DNA from: Patiria miniata
Lineage: Eukaryota > Echinodermata > Asteroidea > Valvatida > Asterinidae
Assembly (NCBI RefSeq): GCF_015706575.1
Contig: NW_024037065.1
Coordinates: forward strand, 930,001 to 994,000
Length of the DNA stretch: 64,000 nucleotides
Reading direction: 5' to 3'
Shown here: one piece after another, positions 34,201 to 44,408 of the stretch
Numbering within the stretch: position 1 is the first letter of the stretch
Layout of the letters: every line of letters begins with the position of its first letter
Notes under the pieces: model-generated
The model's database searches: none
The model's input: the letters and a program-made list of their open reading frames with translations, nothing else
What the model was told of the DNA's origin: nothing
Position numbers and translations under genes: made by a program

Positions 34201-37200
34201 TACTTAACATATGAACTTCAAATTTGGTTTGTGGATTGTCCTTGGAAATCCTAGGAAGCCTTTTGCATTTGGGGCCGAAAGGTCAAGGGTCAAGGTCACA
34301 GTGGCTGAAACAATAGAAATTTTGTCAGCGCGATAACTTGAGATATACTTTACATAGGCCTATAAACTTCAAATTTGGTTTGTGGTTTGTCCTTGGCAAT
34401 CCTAAGAAGCCTTTTGCATTTGGGGCCAAAAGGTCAAGGGTCAAGGTCACAGTGGCAAAAACAAAAGAAATTTTGTCAGCGTGTTAACTTGAGATATACT
34501 TTACATATGAACTTCAAATTTGGTTTGTGGATTGTCCTTGGCAATCCTAAGGAGCCTATCGCATTGGGGGTCGAAAGGTCAAGGGTCAAGGTCACAGTGG
34601 CTAAAACAATAGCAATCTTGTATTTATTCTGAGATCATAGGGATTAGGGATTAATTCACATTAAACCTACAGAAGACACTAATGCTGTCAATGAACGTTC
34701 CATTTGACCAAGGTACATGTAAGTTGATGTTAGAGTGGTGTTATGTCATGGAAACAGTCACGGTTGCGGGGCATTTGTGTTTGTAAACACACCTTACTTG
34801 TTTTATGTTGTTTTTAGATCATCAATAAATCACTCAATCAGCTCATCATTAAATAACTCAATCAGCATAATTTATTTGGAATGTGTCAAAACGGTCAAAT
34901 TGCGTATTTTCTTACATAGTTTCTTGCGCATGCGGTACCTGTTGCTTACATCAGATTCAAACCATCCAACTGATCCCACAAACTCAGCGGTCATGTGATA
35001 AGACGTCTGCACTAGAAAGCAGGAGGTCATGGGTTCAATGCCCACCTGATTGATTTGTATCCAACTTGTGCTCGGGAGGTAACGGTACACACCGAGTATA
35101 CAGTGTTATTCTTTGTACCTCAGTGAAAGGCAAAACCTATAAACAGCTGTGTGGCTGCGAATACAGATTTCTAAAGGTTACGTAATTCCTAAAAGTTGTA
35201 ACACTGGTATTTGCAATATCTGTTTGTCTTTTCAAGCCTCATAAGATGTATAAGGTTCCTATCCATTACGGTGTGCAGTAAAAATTAATGGAATAGCCTC
35301 CTTCACGAGCATGTAAAAATAAGTCTTTTTGCGGGCTTTCATGGGTCGATACCGAGACCCACGCAAGTCGCGCCAAGTGACACGAATGAATATGCAAATA
35401 TGCGCTTCATCATTGTTGCTTGGGTCAAAATTGGCCACAACTGAAAACCATGCCCATGGGTTTGGTCAGCAAACAAATGCTTGTTGAAATTTTCCTTGGA
35501 GATACATGTACATGTAGTTGAAGGTGTAACGCAAGCGTCAACAACTGACTAGAAATGTGTTGTGTTTGTGGACAAACATGTAGCTGTTTAGAATGGTTAA
35601 GCATCCACTGCCACGTAGGAGTTTCATCAAGTCAAATGTACAGGTATATAAGCATTCTTCTAAAAATATTGGGCTGCAAAATGAATTTGGTGTGATTAAT
35701 TGACAAAATGTAGATGACATCACATGACTAATGATGAGGTCACCACGGCATAACTTGTTTAGAAACAATACAAACTAAGGGTTAGGTCTGTGCCAACGTT
35801 GAAGTCAATCTTATCCTATTTTATTTATTTTTGTAATAAGAAAACAAATTACAATTTTTTATATTCATAAAAAAGAATCAGACAATGACGTCATGGTGAC
35901 GTCATTTCAGATTTCAATACTATTACCAGTACCTACTTACCCATTTTTATGACGATCGGACATACCCTTATATGTCATTCAGGAAATCATTTTTTTGATG
36001 ACGTCATGATGACGTCACACATTTTTCGAAACAGTTGAAATTTTCCTGGGAAGCCACTTCTCCATCCTAACAAAGCAAACATGTAGTACAATATCGTGTC
36101 TTGGCAATTAAGTCAACTTGTGTAATTAATTGAATGAATTCTTTATTTATATTGGTTGTGCACTTTAAAAAACAACCATCAATGTAAATGTAAGTTTATT
36201 TTGTAATCGCTTAAAATCGCTTTTTGTTTAGTATTTAAATAGTGTACACGTAAGCATAGTGTACACTATCGAAAATGAGTGTCTAGTCTGATGATAACAT
36301 ATTTTAGTACATTAATTAAATAATTATATTTAATAATTACCAAAGTCATGATGTTGGCAATATTTTGCCAGGCGGTCAGTTTGTCCCGCATTCCCTGTGT
36401 GGCAACATAATACGACCTCTGGGTAGATGGATCGTGGCTCATTAGTTGAGCCACATTGTCTGCATCATGTTCTTGCAGATGTTGCACTGCCTGTGTGTAT
36501 GAGAAAATATAAACCAGATATTTCGCATTCAATATTCAAGTAACCTTGCGGAATGCCCGACAAAACATTTGACATGTAAGGTCCCTCCCCCCCCCCAAAA
36601 AAAATAGCTGCTTCCAGTTTCCATACCTACCAAATACATGTACCCTATTCTGACAGCCCCTACCATTTTTAAGGGGATAAAAAACCGAAACACCGAAGCC
36701 ATCAATTTTTACCATTTTTCTAACGATAACATGTACAGGCAAACGCCTCCTTTTCAAATGCCATGTAATCGGAAGCCAAATTATTATTTTGGGGGGCTTT
36801 TAGAAGGCTTCTTTAGTCTAATCCTAACATGGGCGCCGCCAGGTTTTTTCTAGAGGGGGGCAAAACATATTTTTCCCCAAAAAAATCATGCATTTCTTAA
36901 CGAATTATCGATTTACCAGTTTTGGAGGGGGGCAGGGACATTTTGACCCCCCCAACTCATTAAATTTACACCACTATGACTTTGCACCTCTTTTTCTTTC
37001 CTTTTTCCCCCTTTTTTCTTTGGGGTGCTTTTCTGGGGGAGGGAGGGGGGGGGGGGCAAGCGACACCCATGAATCCTAACAGTCCTGAATCCTCCAAATT
37101 CAATACTATTTTGCACACCCCCTAGGGAGTAAAGGTTAACTTGAAGAAAAAAAGTTGTACATGTACGCATACTCATTAACAACTTAACAGAAACGTCAGG

Positions 37201-40200
37201 TTTTAATGGGGTTTTTCTCAACACGCCCCCCCCCCCAAAAAACCAAATAGAGTAGGGGCTGTCAAAATAGGTAGGTAGAGTAACTGGGAACATTGAGATA
37301 ATCAATCAAGCTGATCAGGGTTAATTGTACAGCATTGTTTGTCGGTACATGTGTCTCTGCCATGTAGATATTTTACTGTCTGTGAATGAACATTTAAAGT
37401 CAATTATGTGAAGTTGCAAATTTTCATCAAATCGACTGACAAACTTGTTTTGAAATTGGCAAAACAAACCTCAATAAAACAATTGTACCTTTGTTGCCAC
37501 GGTCTTTCTGATAATTGTCGGGTTGACAGACCCAGGCATCCCCATTGATTTCCAAGTTGCCTGGACTTTTTGGGCAACTTTGATTACTGCTCGGCCACTG
37601 CCCTGTAAAAACAAAGGGCTTGAATTTGCGATGATGTCAACTCCTAAAAAAGTAAAAGTACATGACCTTTAGCATGTCAACATAATACTCTCTTTAAGCC
37701 CGGTGGGAGTCTGGAGGGTTGATAATTACCCTCACCTTCGCCTTGGGTAATTATCACCCCTCCAGACTCCCAGCGGTCTTAATCAGAGTGTTATACTACC
37801 TCCCGAACACATATTTATTCCCTTATTAAAATACATGCACAGGAACATAAAACATGTAAAGGACTTTGACCTGTTTGCTCACCATTGCACTTGGATGCAG
37901 GTCGGCCATGCTTTACATAGTGTTTTAAGAACACTTTCATTTGATGGTCCATGAAGATCATAGCTGGCCCAGCTCTGGATGTTTTGTTCTTTGCGACCTA
38001 CAGAAAAGTTTGTTTTAAAAATGGAGATGAAAAACTACTGATGTAGGCTACATGTAAGTAACCAAAAAACAATGCTCTAAATCCGAAGAGTTCAAATATC
38101 AACACCATTTTGTTTTTTTAAAGATTAATAGGTAAAGGGATTCATTTTATTTTTTAATCTGTTTAAATTCAACATGCTGGGTAAACTGGCAAAACACATC
38201 CAGCTGTCGGTCAACTTTCACAAAGAATTTTACCTGTATCGATAATACCTCCTCGAACGTGTTGGGTAGGGTTCGGTTGGTTCTTTGGCGAAACTCGCCA
38301 AGAGTTGCGTTTTGGATCACACCTGCACGAGGCGCCTGCGTCAACAGAATCTCCATTATTAGGAGATTCCGCAGCCTGGCCGCAGTGTCAGCTGTCAACT
38401 GTGCTCCTGCAAGATAGTTACACTTATTATTTGGTTAAGATCATTTACATATATATGTACATACAGATTTCATAAAAAAAACCGTGATGTTTGTTTGAGG
38501 GCTCACTAACTTGCTCAGCCTTTATGTACATGCTTCTTATACACACATATATGGGTCATTCCACCAGGTTGGCAAACAATGTGTGACATACATGTATGAT
38601 CATAAGAAAAGCATGAATGCCTTGCTAGCAGTTGCTCTACATAATATTTGTTGTTGGATGTTTCACTACTGCAGAAAGTTTGAAATCATTTCAATAAATT
38701 TTGCCCAAAAATATGAGCAAAAAATGTCATTTTGGACGTAACATTTACACCGTGTCAGTGTTACGTCTAAATGTGATAATTGTAACTTTTTTTAAAAGTC
38801 TGCGAGACATTTACCCAAATTCACTTTGCGTACTTCTTATATACATGCAACACAATAAGAAAAGCTTTTGTTGCAGTAGTCAGGTATCAAATGGAGCAGA
38901 AATGATAGCTTGGTTGTGTGGATGTAACATCAACACGGTGTAAAACCCAAATGTCACACTTCCATTGAGTGATTTTTACACCGTTACATACACACTTTCT
39001 GCTATATTTGAACCCTGACTATACCAAAACAAAAGCTTTTCTTGGTGCTTAGGCATTCAGTTGTAAATATGCAAAGTCAGTTTGGGTAATATTTTTCATA
39101 CGTGTAAAAAATGGCAAAACAAAGAAGAATAATTTAATACATTTTTGCTCATATTTTTGTCAAAGCACTTTCAAATGATTTCAAACTTTCTTCAGACAAA
39201 TATTATGGATGTAACATGCATTGCTTCCCAACCCGGTGGAATGACCATATACGCAGCATCTTCACTTTTGTTATAACATTGGCATATGTCTCTTCTGGAC
39301 AGGTATGTTCTTAGTTCAGTGATGTAAACGCATACTTATTTTAATGACGTAACACATACACGCGCTTGATTTGAAATGAGGCCTATATTCTATGTCATTC
39401 TGCTGATGAGTGCCTTACAGTCTGTCCATAAAAGAAATATCTGAAAGTTTGATTCACTCATATCCTGAAGTAATTGCATGTACATGTAGGTAAATTTTCG
39501 GCCCTACTAGGTTCTCTGCAAAAAAAGCTGCCAATTGGCTCCATTTGTCTCATCATAAAAGATAAAACATTTGTCCTGTGTACGCATACACGTGTACGGC
39601 GGCACTGAGTTGTGTGACGTCACAATTAACGTCACACGCGTAAACTTTTGTTAAAAAAACAGAGACGAATAGCTGGCCCCATTGTCGCATAAAGGATTTG
39701 GCCTGTGGGGATGTTTCTTTGGTAGTTATGTGTACATTTCGGGAGTGAGTCCTCTCACAGCACAGGTTGCCAGTCACTCACTCCCGTCACACGGTTCTTA
39801 CGGTATGAGACCGTGTGCCTGAGGCTTTGCACAGGTTGCAAGTAGGTCACGCCGTACCCATCTAGCGAGGCTTCGCACAGGTTGCAGGTGTGCCTGAGGC
39901 TTTGCACAGGTTGCAAGTAGGTCACGCCGTACCCATCTAGCGAGGTTTCGCACAGGTTGCAAGTAGGTCACGCCGTACCCATCTAGCGAGGCTTCGCACA
40001 GGTTGCAGGTGTGCCTGAGGCTTTGCACAGGTTTCAAGTAGCTCACGCCGTTCCCATCTAGCGAGGCTTCGCACAGGTTGCAGGTGTGCCTTAGGCTTTG
40101 CACAGGTTGCAAGTAGCTCAGGCCGTACCCATCTAGCGAGGCTTCGCACAGGTTGCAGGTGTGCCTGAGGCTTTGCACAGGTTTTAAGTAGCTCACGCCG

Positions 40201-43200
40201 TACCCATCTAGCGAGGCTTCGCACAGGTTGCAGGTGTGCCTGAGGCTTTGCACAGGCTTCAAGTAGCTCACGCCGTACCCATCTAGCGAGGCTTCGCACA
40301 GGTTGCAGGTGTGCCTGAGGCTTTGCACAGGTTGCAAGTAGGTCACGCCGTACCCATCTAGCGAGGCTTCGCACAGGTTGCAGGTGTGCCTGAGGGTTTG
40401 CACAGGTTGCAAGTAGCTCAGGCCGTACCCATCTAGCGAGGCTTCGCACAGGTTGCAGGTGTGCCTGAGGCTTTGCACAGGTTTCAAGTAGCTCACGCCG
40501 TACCCATCTAGCGAGGCTTCGCACAGGTTGCAGGTGTGCCTGAGGCTTTGCACAGGTTTCAAGTAGCTCACGCCGTACCCATCTAGCGAGGCTTCGCACA
40601 GGTTGCAGGTGTGCCTGAGGCTTTGCACAGGTTTCAAGTAGCTCACGCCGTACCCATCTAGCGAGGCTTCGCACAGGTTGCAGGTGTGCCTGAGGCTTTG
40701 CACAGGTTGCAAGTAGGTCACGCCGTACCCATCTAGCGAGGCTTCGCACAGGCTGCAGGTGTGCCTGAGGCTTTGCACAGGTTTCAAGTAGCTCACGCCG
40801 TACCCATCTAGCGAGGCTTCGCACAGGTTGCAGGTGTGCCTGAGGCTTTGCACAGGTTTCAAGTAGCTCACGCCGTACCCATCTAGCGAGGCTTCGCACA
40901 GGTTGCAGGTGTGCCTGAGGCTTTGCACAGGTTGCAAGTAGGTCACGCCGTACCCATCTAGCGAGGCTTCGCACAGGTTGCAGGTGTGCCTGAGGTTTTG
41001 CACAGGTTGCAAGTAGCTCACGCCGTACCCATCTAGCGAGGTTTGCGCGATATACAAATTCTTCATGCTGCACCGAATTTTGGAGTCTATGTCTTCAAAA
41101 CGACTGCCGTTATATACTCAGTGATAGCGTGCAATTTCACTGGCAGTTTTGTTGTCTCACAGGAGCATACGTTGCTGTACCAAATTAACTTGCACTTTCG
41201 TTTTCTCAAAGCGGCATATAAAACTACGCACGAGACTTCGCATTGATGGCGAGTTGTCAAAACGAACGCTTCTAGTTTTGCCAGCAGTTTCGTGATCTCA
41301 CAGCGGTGACCAGTATGCAAAATTTCACAAAGTTGGCTACAAGTTGTTCACTTTCACAACACACAACTTAACAACTTAACACTTGATGATCAGCCAGCGT
41401 GATACATGTGTTTTGCTACTCATACTCAGCAAATCCCTCACGCCTCACCAAATTTTAGATGCTTTGCTTTCAACAGTCTGTGTGATGTTTCGCTGTTGGC
41501 AAATCCCTCATGCTGCACCAAATTATGATGTGTTTTCATCTATTAAACGAACTACGTTATTTTTACCGGCAGTTTCGTTTCATAGCTGTGCGGGACTTCT
41601 CAACATTGACTGCAAGTTGTTAACTCCAATGCACAGCCATGGCAGCTTCGCAAAACCCTCACGTTCCACCGATTACTCAAATTTCTCGATAAGTCAAATT
41701 TCATGTGACACTGGAAAAGTGTTTAAGACTAGCTGCATGTAGCCATGTCTTTATCATCTGCTAAAGCCGGCCACGTGACGGTCGCTCGACCTAATGAATG
41801 GTCAATTAGAGTTTCTGTACTTCTTTCAATCAATAATGAAGAGTGCATTACAAATAAGGCCAAAATAAAAAGTTCTGCTTCCGGTTTCCCAACCTTCCCT
41901 ATTCTGACAGCCCCTACACTAATTTTTTTTTATGGGAAAAATGCGGAAAAAACACCCAAAACCATCAATGTCTACCTTTTCCCTTTATTACACGCAGATG
42001 CCACTGTAATGATCGTGCATAAAAAATGCGGCAAAAGGAAAAAAAATCCTACCTCCCTACCTGTTTTTAAATGCCATGTAATCGGAAGCAAAAGTCATTT
42101 TATTTTTTTTGGGCCTTAATTTTTCAAGGCAGTGCAGCTCACTATAAAATCACCTTTCAAATCCGAGCTTCCACCCTGTGCACATTTTTCCCCCGAGTTT
42201 TCGTCCACCTTGTTTGTGCAGCTGGCTCGGGACAAGTTGCGACACTTGGCGAGGTAATGCCTGTATTGTGCAGATTTCGACTACATAAAGGTAGTAAACA
42301 AAGAAAACATGTATCATTTAATTAAAAACAATGCACAATCACATGGTGGCCTTGACGCTGTGGAAAGTGTGCGATAGAGGGCCACAGCAATCCCACAATA
42401 AATGTATCAAACTTATTGGCTTTACTGTAAAGTTTCAGAAAAGCCTTTTTGTTTGTTCTGATTTTTTATGCCCCGCGGCAAAGCCGAAGGGGCATACTGT
42501 TTCCGATTTTTCAAAAGACATATAAGGGGAGATCTGATACTCATAAAACTTGGTGGATTGGTACCAATATGACAACTCTAAAATGACGTCATAATGACGT
42601 CATTGGCTGATTGTTGTAGACATTTTTCATATCAAAGATTTTTTTTAATTATAAGATTTGGCACAGTTTGGCATCTGATCGACTCTAATCTAAATTGGTG
42701 CAGACCAAGACCACATTAACGTTTTTTAATTATTTGAGATAACGAGTGTTTGTTATAAACATTACTTTTAAGTTGTGTTGTCCCCGCAGGTGGATGTCGA
42801 TCCTTTTCAGCCCTCTTTTAGGGCAGTCCTTGTATTTGCAGCGGTGGATACGTCGTTGTACTCGTGACTTGGCATTGCCTGTCACCGTGTGGTTGATTGG
42901 TTGTCTGATTGTAAAAGAGGAATTGAGTTATTTATAATTGCATAAATGTACTTGTACAAGTGTGGGAAAAAAATTGCAGATTCAACTTAAGGACAGCCTA
43001 GTTTGTTGATTTCAATGAAAAGTACTGAACATATCAAAACCATTTTTAATACATAGTTGGATCCTTACTAATGAAATAAACTATGAAAGTTGGAAGAAGA
43101 TCGGTCTTCCAAATGGGAGAAATTAAAATTTTACACACCAACGTAAATATGTTTGTGCGCATGTTGTTTCATTCAAAAATTAAGTATTATCCTTTAGAAT

Positions 43201-43977
43201 CCGGCTTTTGCAAACACACAGCTGTATTCGCCAGAAACTCTACAATAATTACATTTACAGCTCGCCATTATATAGTATACAAATAACGAATGTTTGTGAG
43301 TGCGATGGTAAGAATAATTTCATGAGGTGACAGATTGAATGTTCTATTCTATGAGGCGAAGCCGAGTGGAATAGAACATTCAATCTGTCACCGAATGAAA
43401 TTATTCTTTCCATCGCACGAACGAAAAAAACATTCGTTATTTGTTTTATACAACATCTGAATAATTCTCGTCATTTGATTGGTAAATTATAAACTACAAT
43501 TTATTTTGATTTTAAAGATGTTGAACTACCCCTTCACGAAAATGTTTGAACCCAACGCTGTAGTGCTGGCTCTTTGGAACAATACGCGCTACGCTGAACG
43601 CGCACACCAGCATGCATTTTGCACGCAAATACCGCGTCATGGAACAAGCGCAAAGTGAAATGGTATAACGCATGGGTATAACGCATGGTCGCACCGTGCA
43701 TTATACCGAATAATAATATGTCACGTGATCTACAATTCACCAATCAGATGACGGGGATTTATTCAGGTGTTGTATAATACAAAATAGACTGCTATTTTCA
43801 AAGATCGTTTTAGGTTATGCTTCATGGATCATATATGTATATGTACCTTTCCCTGGCCTTTCCCAGCTCCACATGCCTCTTGTGTTTGTTTTTAATATTG
43901 TGCGTCCGCTGAAGATGCTGTGACAAGTATAAATACTTGCCACTGCAAAGCGTGCACCTTCGTGCTACACGGTTTCC
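31293..43977 (-). CDS. Zinc-finger / tyrosine-recombinase / Myb-like protein, at least nine exons
   Basis: Exons on minus are 43977-43847, 42904-42766, then 38406-38234, 37997-37883, 37643-37489, 36490-36341, 33236-33057, 31809-31669 and 31386-31293. Within the pair and within the set of seven, all phases agree and no frame is broken. The first two encode zinc-finger-like motifs (RRCTLCSGKYLYLSQHLQRTH; HRCKYKDC...RIDIHL...H). The recombinase domain keeps the first Arg in QAPRAGVIQNATLGEF, Lys in VAKNKTSRAGPA, Arg in NPTIIRKTVAT, His in MSHDPSTQ, and the nucleophile Tyr in RSYYVA. A Pro-rich linker and a Myb-like end (YTTEEVQQMLKLQQEYI...SDKQIGDKLRHS) follow. Missing: exons between 42766 and 38406 corresponding to the paralogue's 51434 and 48550 exons (42260-42154 is a weak candidate), and the last exon. 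It could be a Crypton-like transposon gene or a domesticated recombinase. Confidence 0.65.
33320..33520. mobile_element. GCTTCCGATTACATGGCAT MITE-like element, copy 1
   Basis: The ends are inverted (GCTTCCGATT ... AATCGGAAGC). The interior has GGGTAGGTAGGG and TAGGGGCTGTCAGAATAGGG. The same layout recurs at 36609-36776 and 41877-42089, with diverged copies near 19168, 19561 and 37186-37290. No ORF. Confidence 0.65.
33752..33779. repeat. Hairpin with GGCGAAGCCG loop, site 1
   Basis: ATGCCCC and GGGGCAT pair around GCGGCGAAGCCGAA. It heads a longer repeat (ACTGTTTCCGAC..., then TG-rich) that leads into the 34177-34620 tandem array. Confidence 0.8.
34177..34620 (+). repeat. Three tandem copies of a 144-151 bp unit (GTCAAGGTCACAGTGGC type)
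   Basis: Units start at 34177, 34321 and 34472 with TTTGTCAGCG. Each contains ACTTCAAATTTGGTTTGTGG and AGGTCAAGGGTCAAGGTCAC. The translated middle unit gives an apparent ORF (34375-34632), but this is repeat DNA. It is part of a larger dispersed element that begins with the hairpin at 33752. Confidence 0.8.
34985..35100 (+). mobile_element. tRNA-derived SINE head
   Basis: AGCGGTCATGTGATAAGACG (A-box region) is followed by GTCTGCACTAGAAAGCAGG and GGTCATGGGTTCAATGCCCA, which holds a good pol III B box (GGTTCAATGCC). The arms do not form a full tRNA cloverleaf, and an unrelated tail follows. This is a SINE rather than a tRNA gene. Confidence 0.6.
35101..36340. other. Intronic or intergenic sequence, no exon seen
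   Basis: It includes a segment (35880-36030) with paired TGACGTCA-type words (ATGACGTCATGGTGACGTCA, ATGACGTCATGATGACGTCA), also found at 42580-42602, 44550 and 45080. No coding exon is supported. Confidence 0.4.
36609..36776. mobile_element. GCTTCCGATTACATGGCAT MITE-like element, copy 2
   Basis: Inverted ends GCTTCCAGTTTCC and ATGCCATGTAATCGGAAGC, with CTATTCTGACAGCCCCTACC inside, as in copies 1 and 3. It lies in an intron of the recombinase gene. Confidence 0.65.
37687..37789. repeat. 45-bp-arm foldback with TTCGCC loop
   Basis: 37687-37731 and 37745-37789 are near-perfect reverse complements (GGGAGTCTGGAGGG, GATAATTACCC). The 13-base loop TCACCTTCGCCTT is the reverse complement of AAGGCGAAGGTGA. 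The arms match no other copy in the window. Confidence 0.85.
38553..39246. mobile_element. 0.7-kb foldback element with GGTCATTCCACC termini
   Basis: The left end GGGTCATTCCACCAGGTTGG (38553) pairs with the right end CCAACCCGGTGGAATGACC (to 39246). Further inner blocks pair too, such as AAAGTTTGAAATCATTT (near 38675) with AAATGATTTCAAACTTT (near 39173) and GTAAATGTCTCG-side words with 39080. The whole element is one imperfect palindrome with no ORF. It sits upstream of recombinase exon 38406. Confidence 0.75.
39247..39812. other. No exon seen
   Basis: Sequence between the foldback and the minisatellite. It contains CpG-bearing DNA with TGACGTCACAATTAACGTCA near 39616. No exon of the recombinase gene was found here. 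Confidence 0.35.
39813..41045 (-). repeat. 75-bp minisatellite, about 16 units, open in two minus-strand frames
   Basis: The unit is 75 bp (25 codons), read on minus as NLCEASLDGYGVSYLKPVQ plus SLRHTC, or in the next frame as ARWVRRELLETCAKPQAH-type peptides. Because 75 is a multiple of 3 and no stop occurs in the unit, both frames stay open (422 and 378 codons). Each unit is itself two related halves starting GAGGCTT(T/C)GCACAGGTT. One unit (near 39945) lacks 29 bp between the two half-repeat matches, as expected from slippage. Units are mostly 95-100% alike. It lies in the gap between zinc-finger and recombinase exons. A repeat protein is possible but a minisatellite is simpler. Confidence 0.85.
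41046..41700 (+). repeat. Diverged repeat block beside the minisatellite
   Basis: Related words recur: CTTCATGCTGCACCGAATTT (41059), CCTCACGCCTCACCAAATTT (41436), CCTCATGCTGCACCAAATTA (41506), CCTCACGTTCCACCGATTAC (41655); and a GCAGTTT(C/T)GT word after T-rich sequence at 41141, 41283 and 41569. The period is irregular. It looks like a much older array. Confidence 0.5.
41700..41830 (+). repeat. Dispersed repeat family R1, copy 2
   Basis: GTGACACTGGAAAAGTGTTT and GGCCACGTGACGG are shared with 46617-46750; more weakly with 1740-1870. Confidence 0.6.
41877..42089. mobile_element. GCTTCCGATTACATGGCAT MITE-like element, copy 3
   Basis: Ends GCTTCCGGTTTCCC and ATGCCATGTAATCGGAAGC, interior CTATTCTGACAGCCCCTAC. 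This is the longest copy, at about 213 bp. Confidence 0.65.
42154..42260 (-). CDS. Weak candidate exon of the zinc-finger/recombinase gene
   Basis: On minus, AATACAG precedes 42260 and GTGATT follows 42154. Two frames are open (ALPRQVSQLVPSQLHKQGGR... and HYLAKCRNLSRASCTNKVDE...). The first is in phase with the preceding exon (42766) but neither resembles the paralogue. Confidence 0.25.
42468..42495. repeat. Hairpin with GGCGAAGCCG-type loop, site 2
   Basis: Same 28-bp hairpin as 33752-33779 with one change in the loop (GGCAAAGCCG). It is followed by ACTGTTTCCGA and then by sequence unlike site 1, including AATGACGTCATAATGACGTC near 42581. Confidence 0.8.
43277..43445. repeat. Long palindrome (about 73-bp arms) with GGCGAAGCCG loop
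   Basis: 43277-43349 and 43370-43445 pair with few mismatches (GACAGATTGAATGTTCTATT against AATAGAACATTCAATCTGTC). The loop is TATGAGGCGAAGCCGAGTG. It borders the next inverted-repeat element. Confidence 0.85.
43443..43788. mobile_element. Roughly 345-bp element with about 50-bp inverted ends
   Basis: TTTTATACAACATCTGAATA...TCATTTGATTGGT at the left pairs with ACCAATCAGATGA...TATTCAGGTGTTGTATAAT at the right. The interior is GC-richer with a tandem TATAACGCATGG word (43672-43690). MITE-like, no ORF. Confidence 0.65.
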
Positions 43978-44173
43978 CTGGTGTTTGAAAGAAATTGATA
44001 ACAAAACGGATGTCAGATGCTACTTACCTGTACCTGTAATAAGTGGTCAGTTTTCATTGTACAAAGCACCCCGCCACAAAAACAATTATCAATATCGACA
44101 AGGAGAAGCACATGCTGCTATAATCTTTATCTTCAGGTAAACTTGAATCCTCGATCCTGATCCTGGCAACAAG

Positions 44174-44201
44174 CCGTGCTACATATAACCGTGTAGCACG
44201 G
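44174..44201. repeat. Short hairpin CCGTGCTACA / TGTAGCACGG
   Basis: Ten-base perfect arms around TATAACCG. CGTGCTACACGG also occurs at 43970, inside the first zinc-finger exon. Confidence 0.55.
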
Positions 44202-44336
44202 TCTCGGTCCATACCACACTCTGCGTATTGCGTGTGCCATTCTGTACAAACACGCACGTGTACAGCGTGCATGTGCGTCAAGTTTGCTTGAAGGAAAATT
44301 TGTTATCACGCTTGCGCTCGTGGAACACGGAAAATG

Positions 44337-44406
44337 TAGTGCGTCTGTTTCCCACATTCCACTCGGCCTTCGGGAATGTGGGATGTAGGACACAGAAGCA
44401 CTATTA
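44337..44406. repeat. Foldback with CTCGGCCTTCG loop
   Basis: The inner arms CCCACATTCC (44351) and GGAATGTGGG (44373) are perfect. The outer arms (TAGTGCGTCTGTTT against GACACAGAAGCACTA) are imperfect. The loop ACTCGGCCTTCG is a variant of the reverse complement of GGCGAAGCCGAGT. Confidence 0.75.
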
Positions 44407-44408
44407 GT

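Noticed and set aside
34375-34632. 85-codon ORF
   Set aside because: It lies wholly within the 144-151 bp tandem repeat and does not keep its frame between units.
34985-35046. Functional tRNA gene
   Set aside because: There is a B box and a weak A box, but no full cloverleaf or paired acceptor stem; it fits a SINE head.
37489-37605. Shorter recombinase exon starting after TTTTTACAG at 37603
   Set aside because: It breaks the phase. The acceptor CTTTTTTAG (exon from 37643) restores it and adds a fitting IIANSSPLFLQGSG segment.
43512-43743. 60- and 69-codon minus ORFs
   Set aside because: They lie inside the inverted-repeat element 43443-43788 and show no protein-like pattern.
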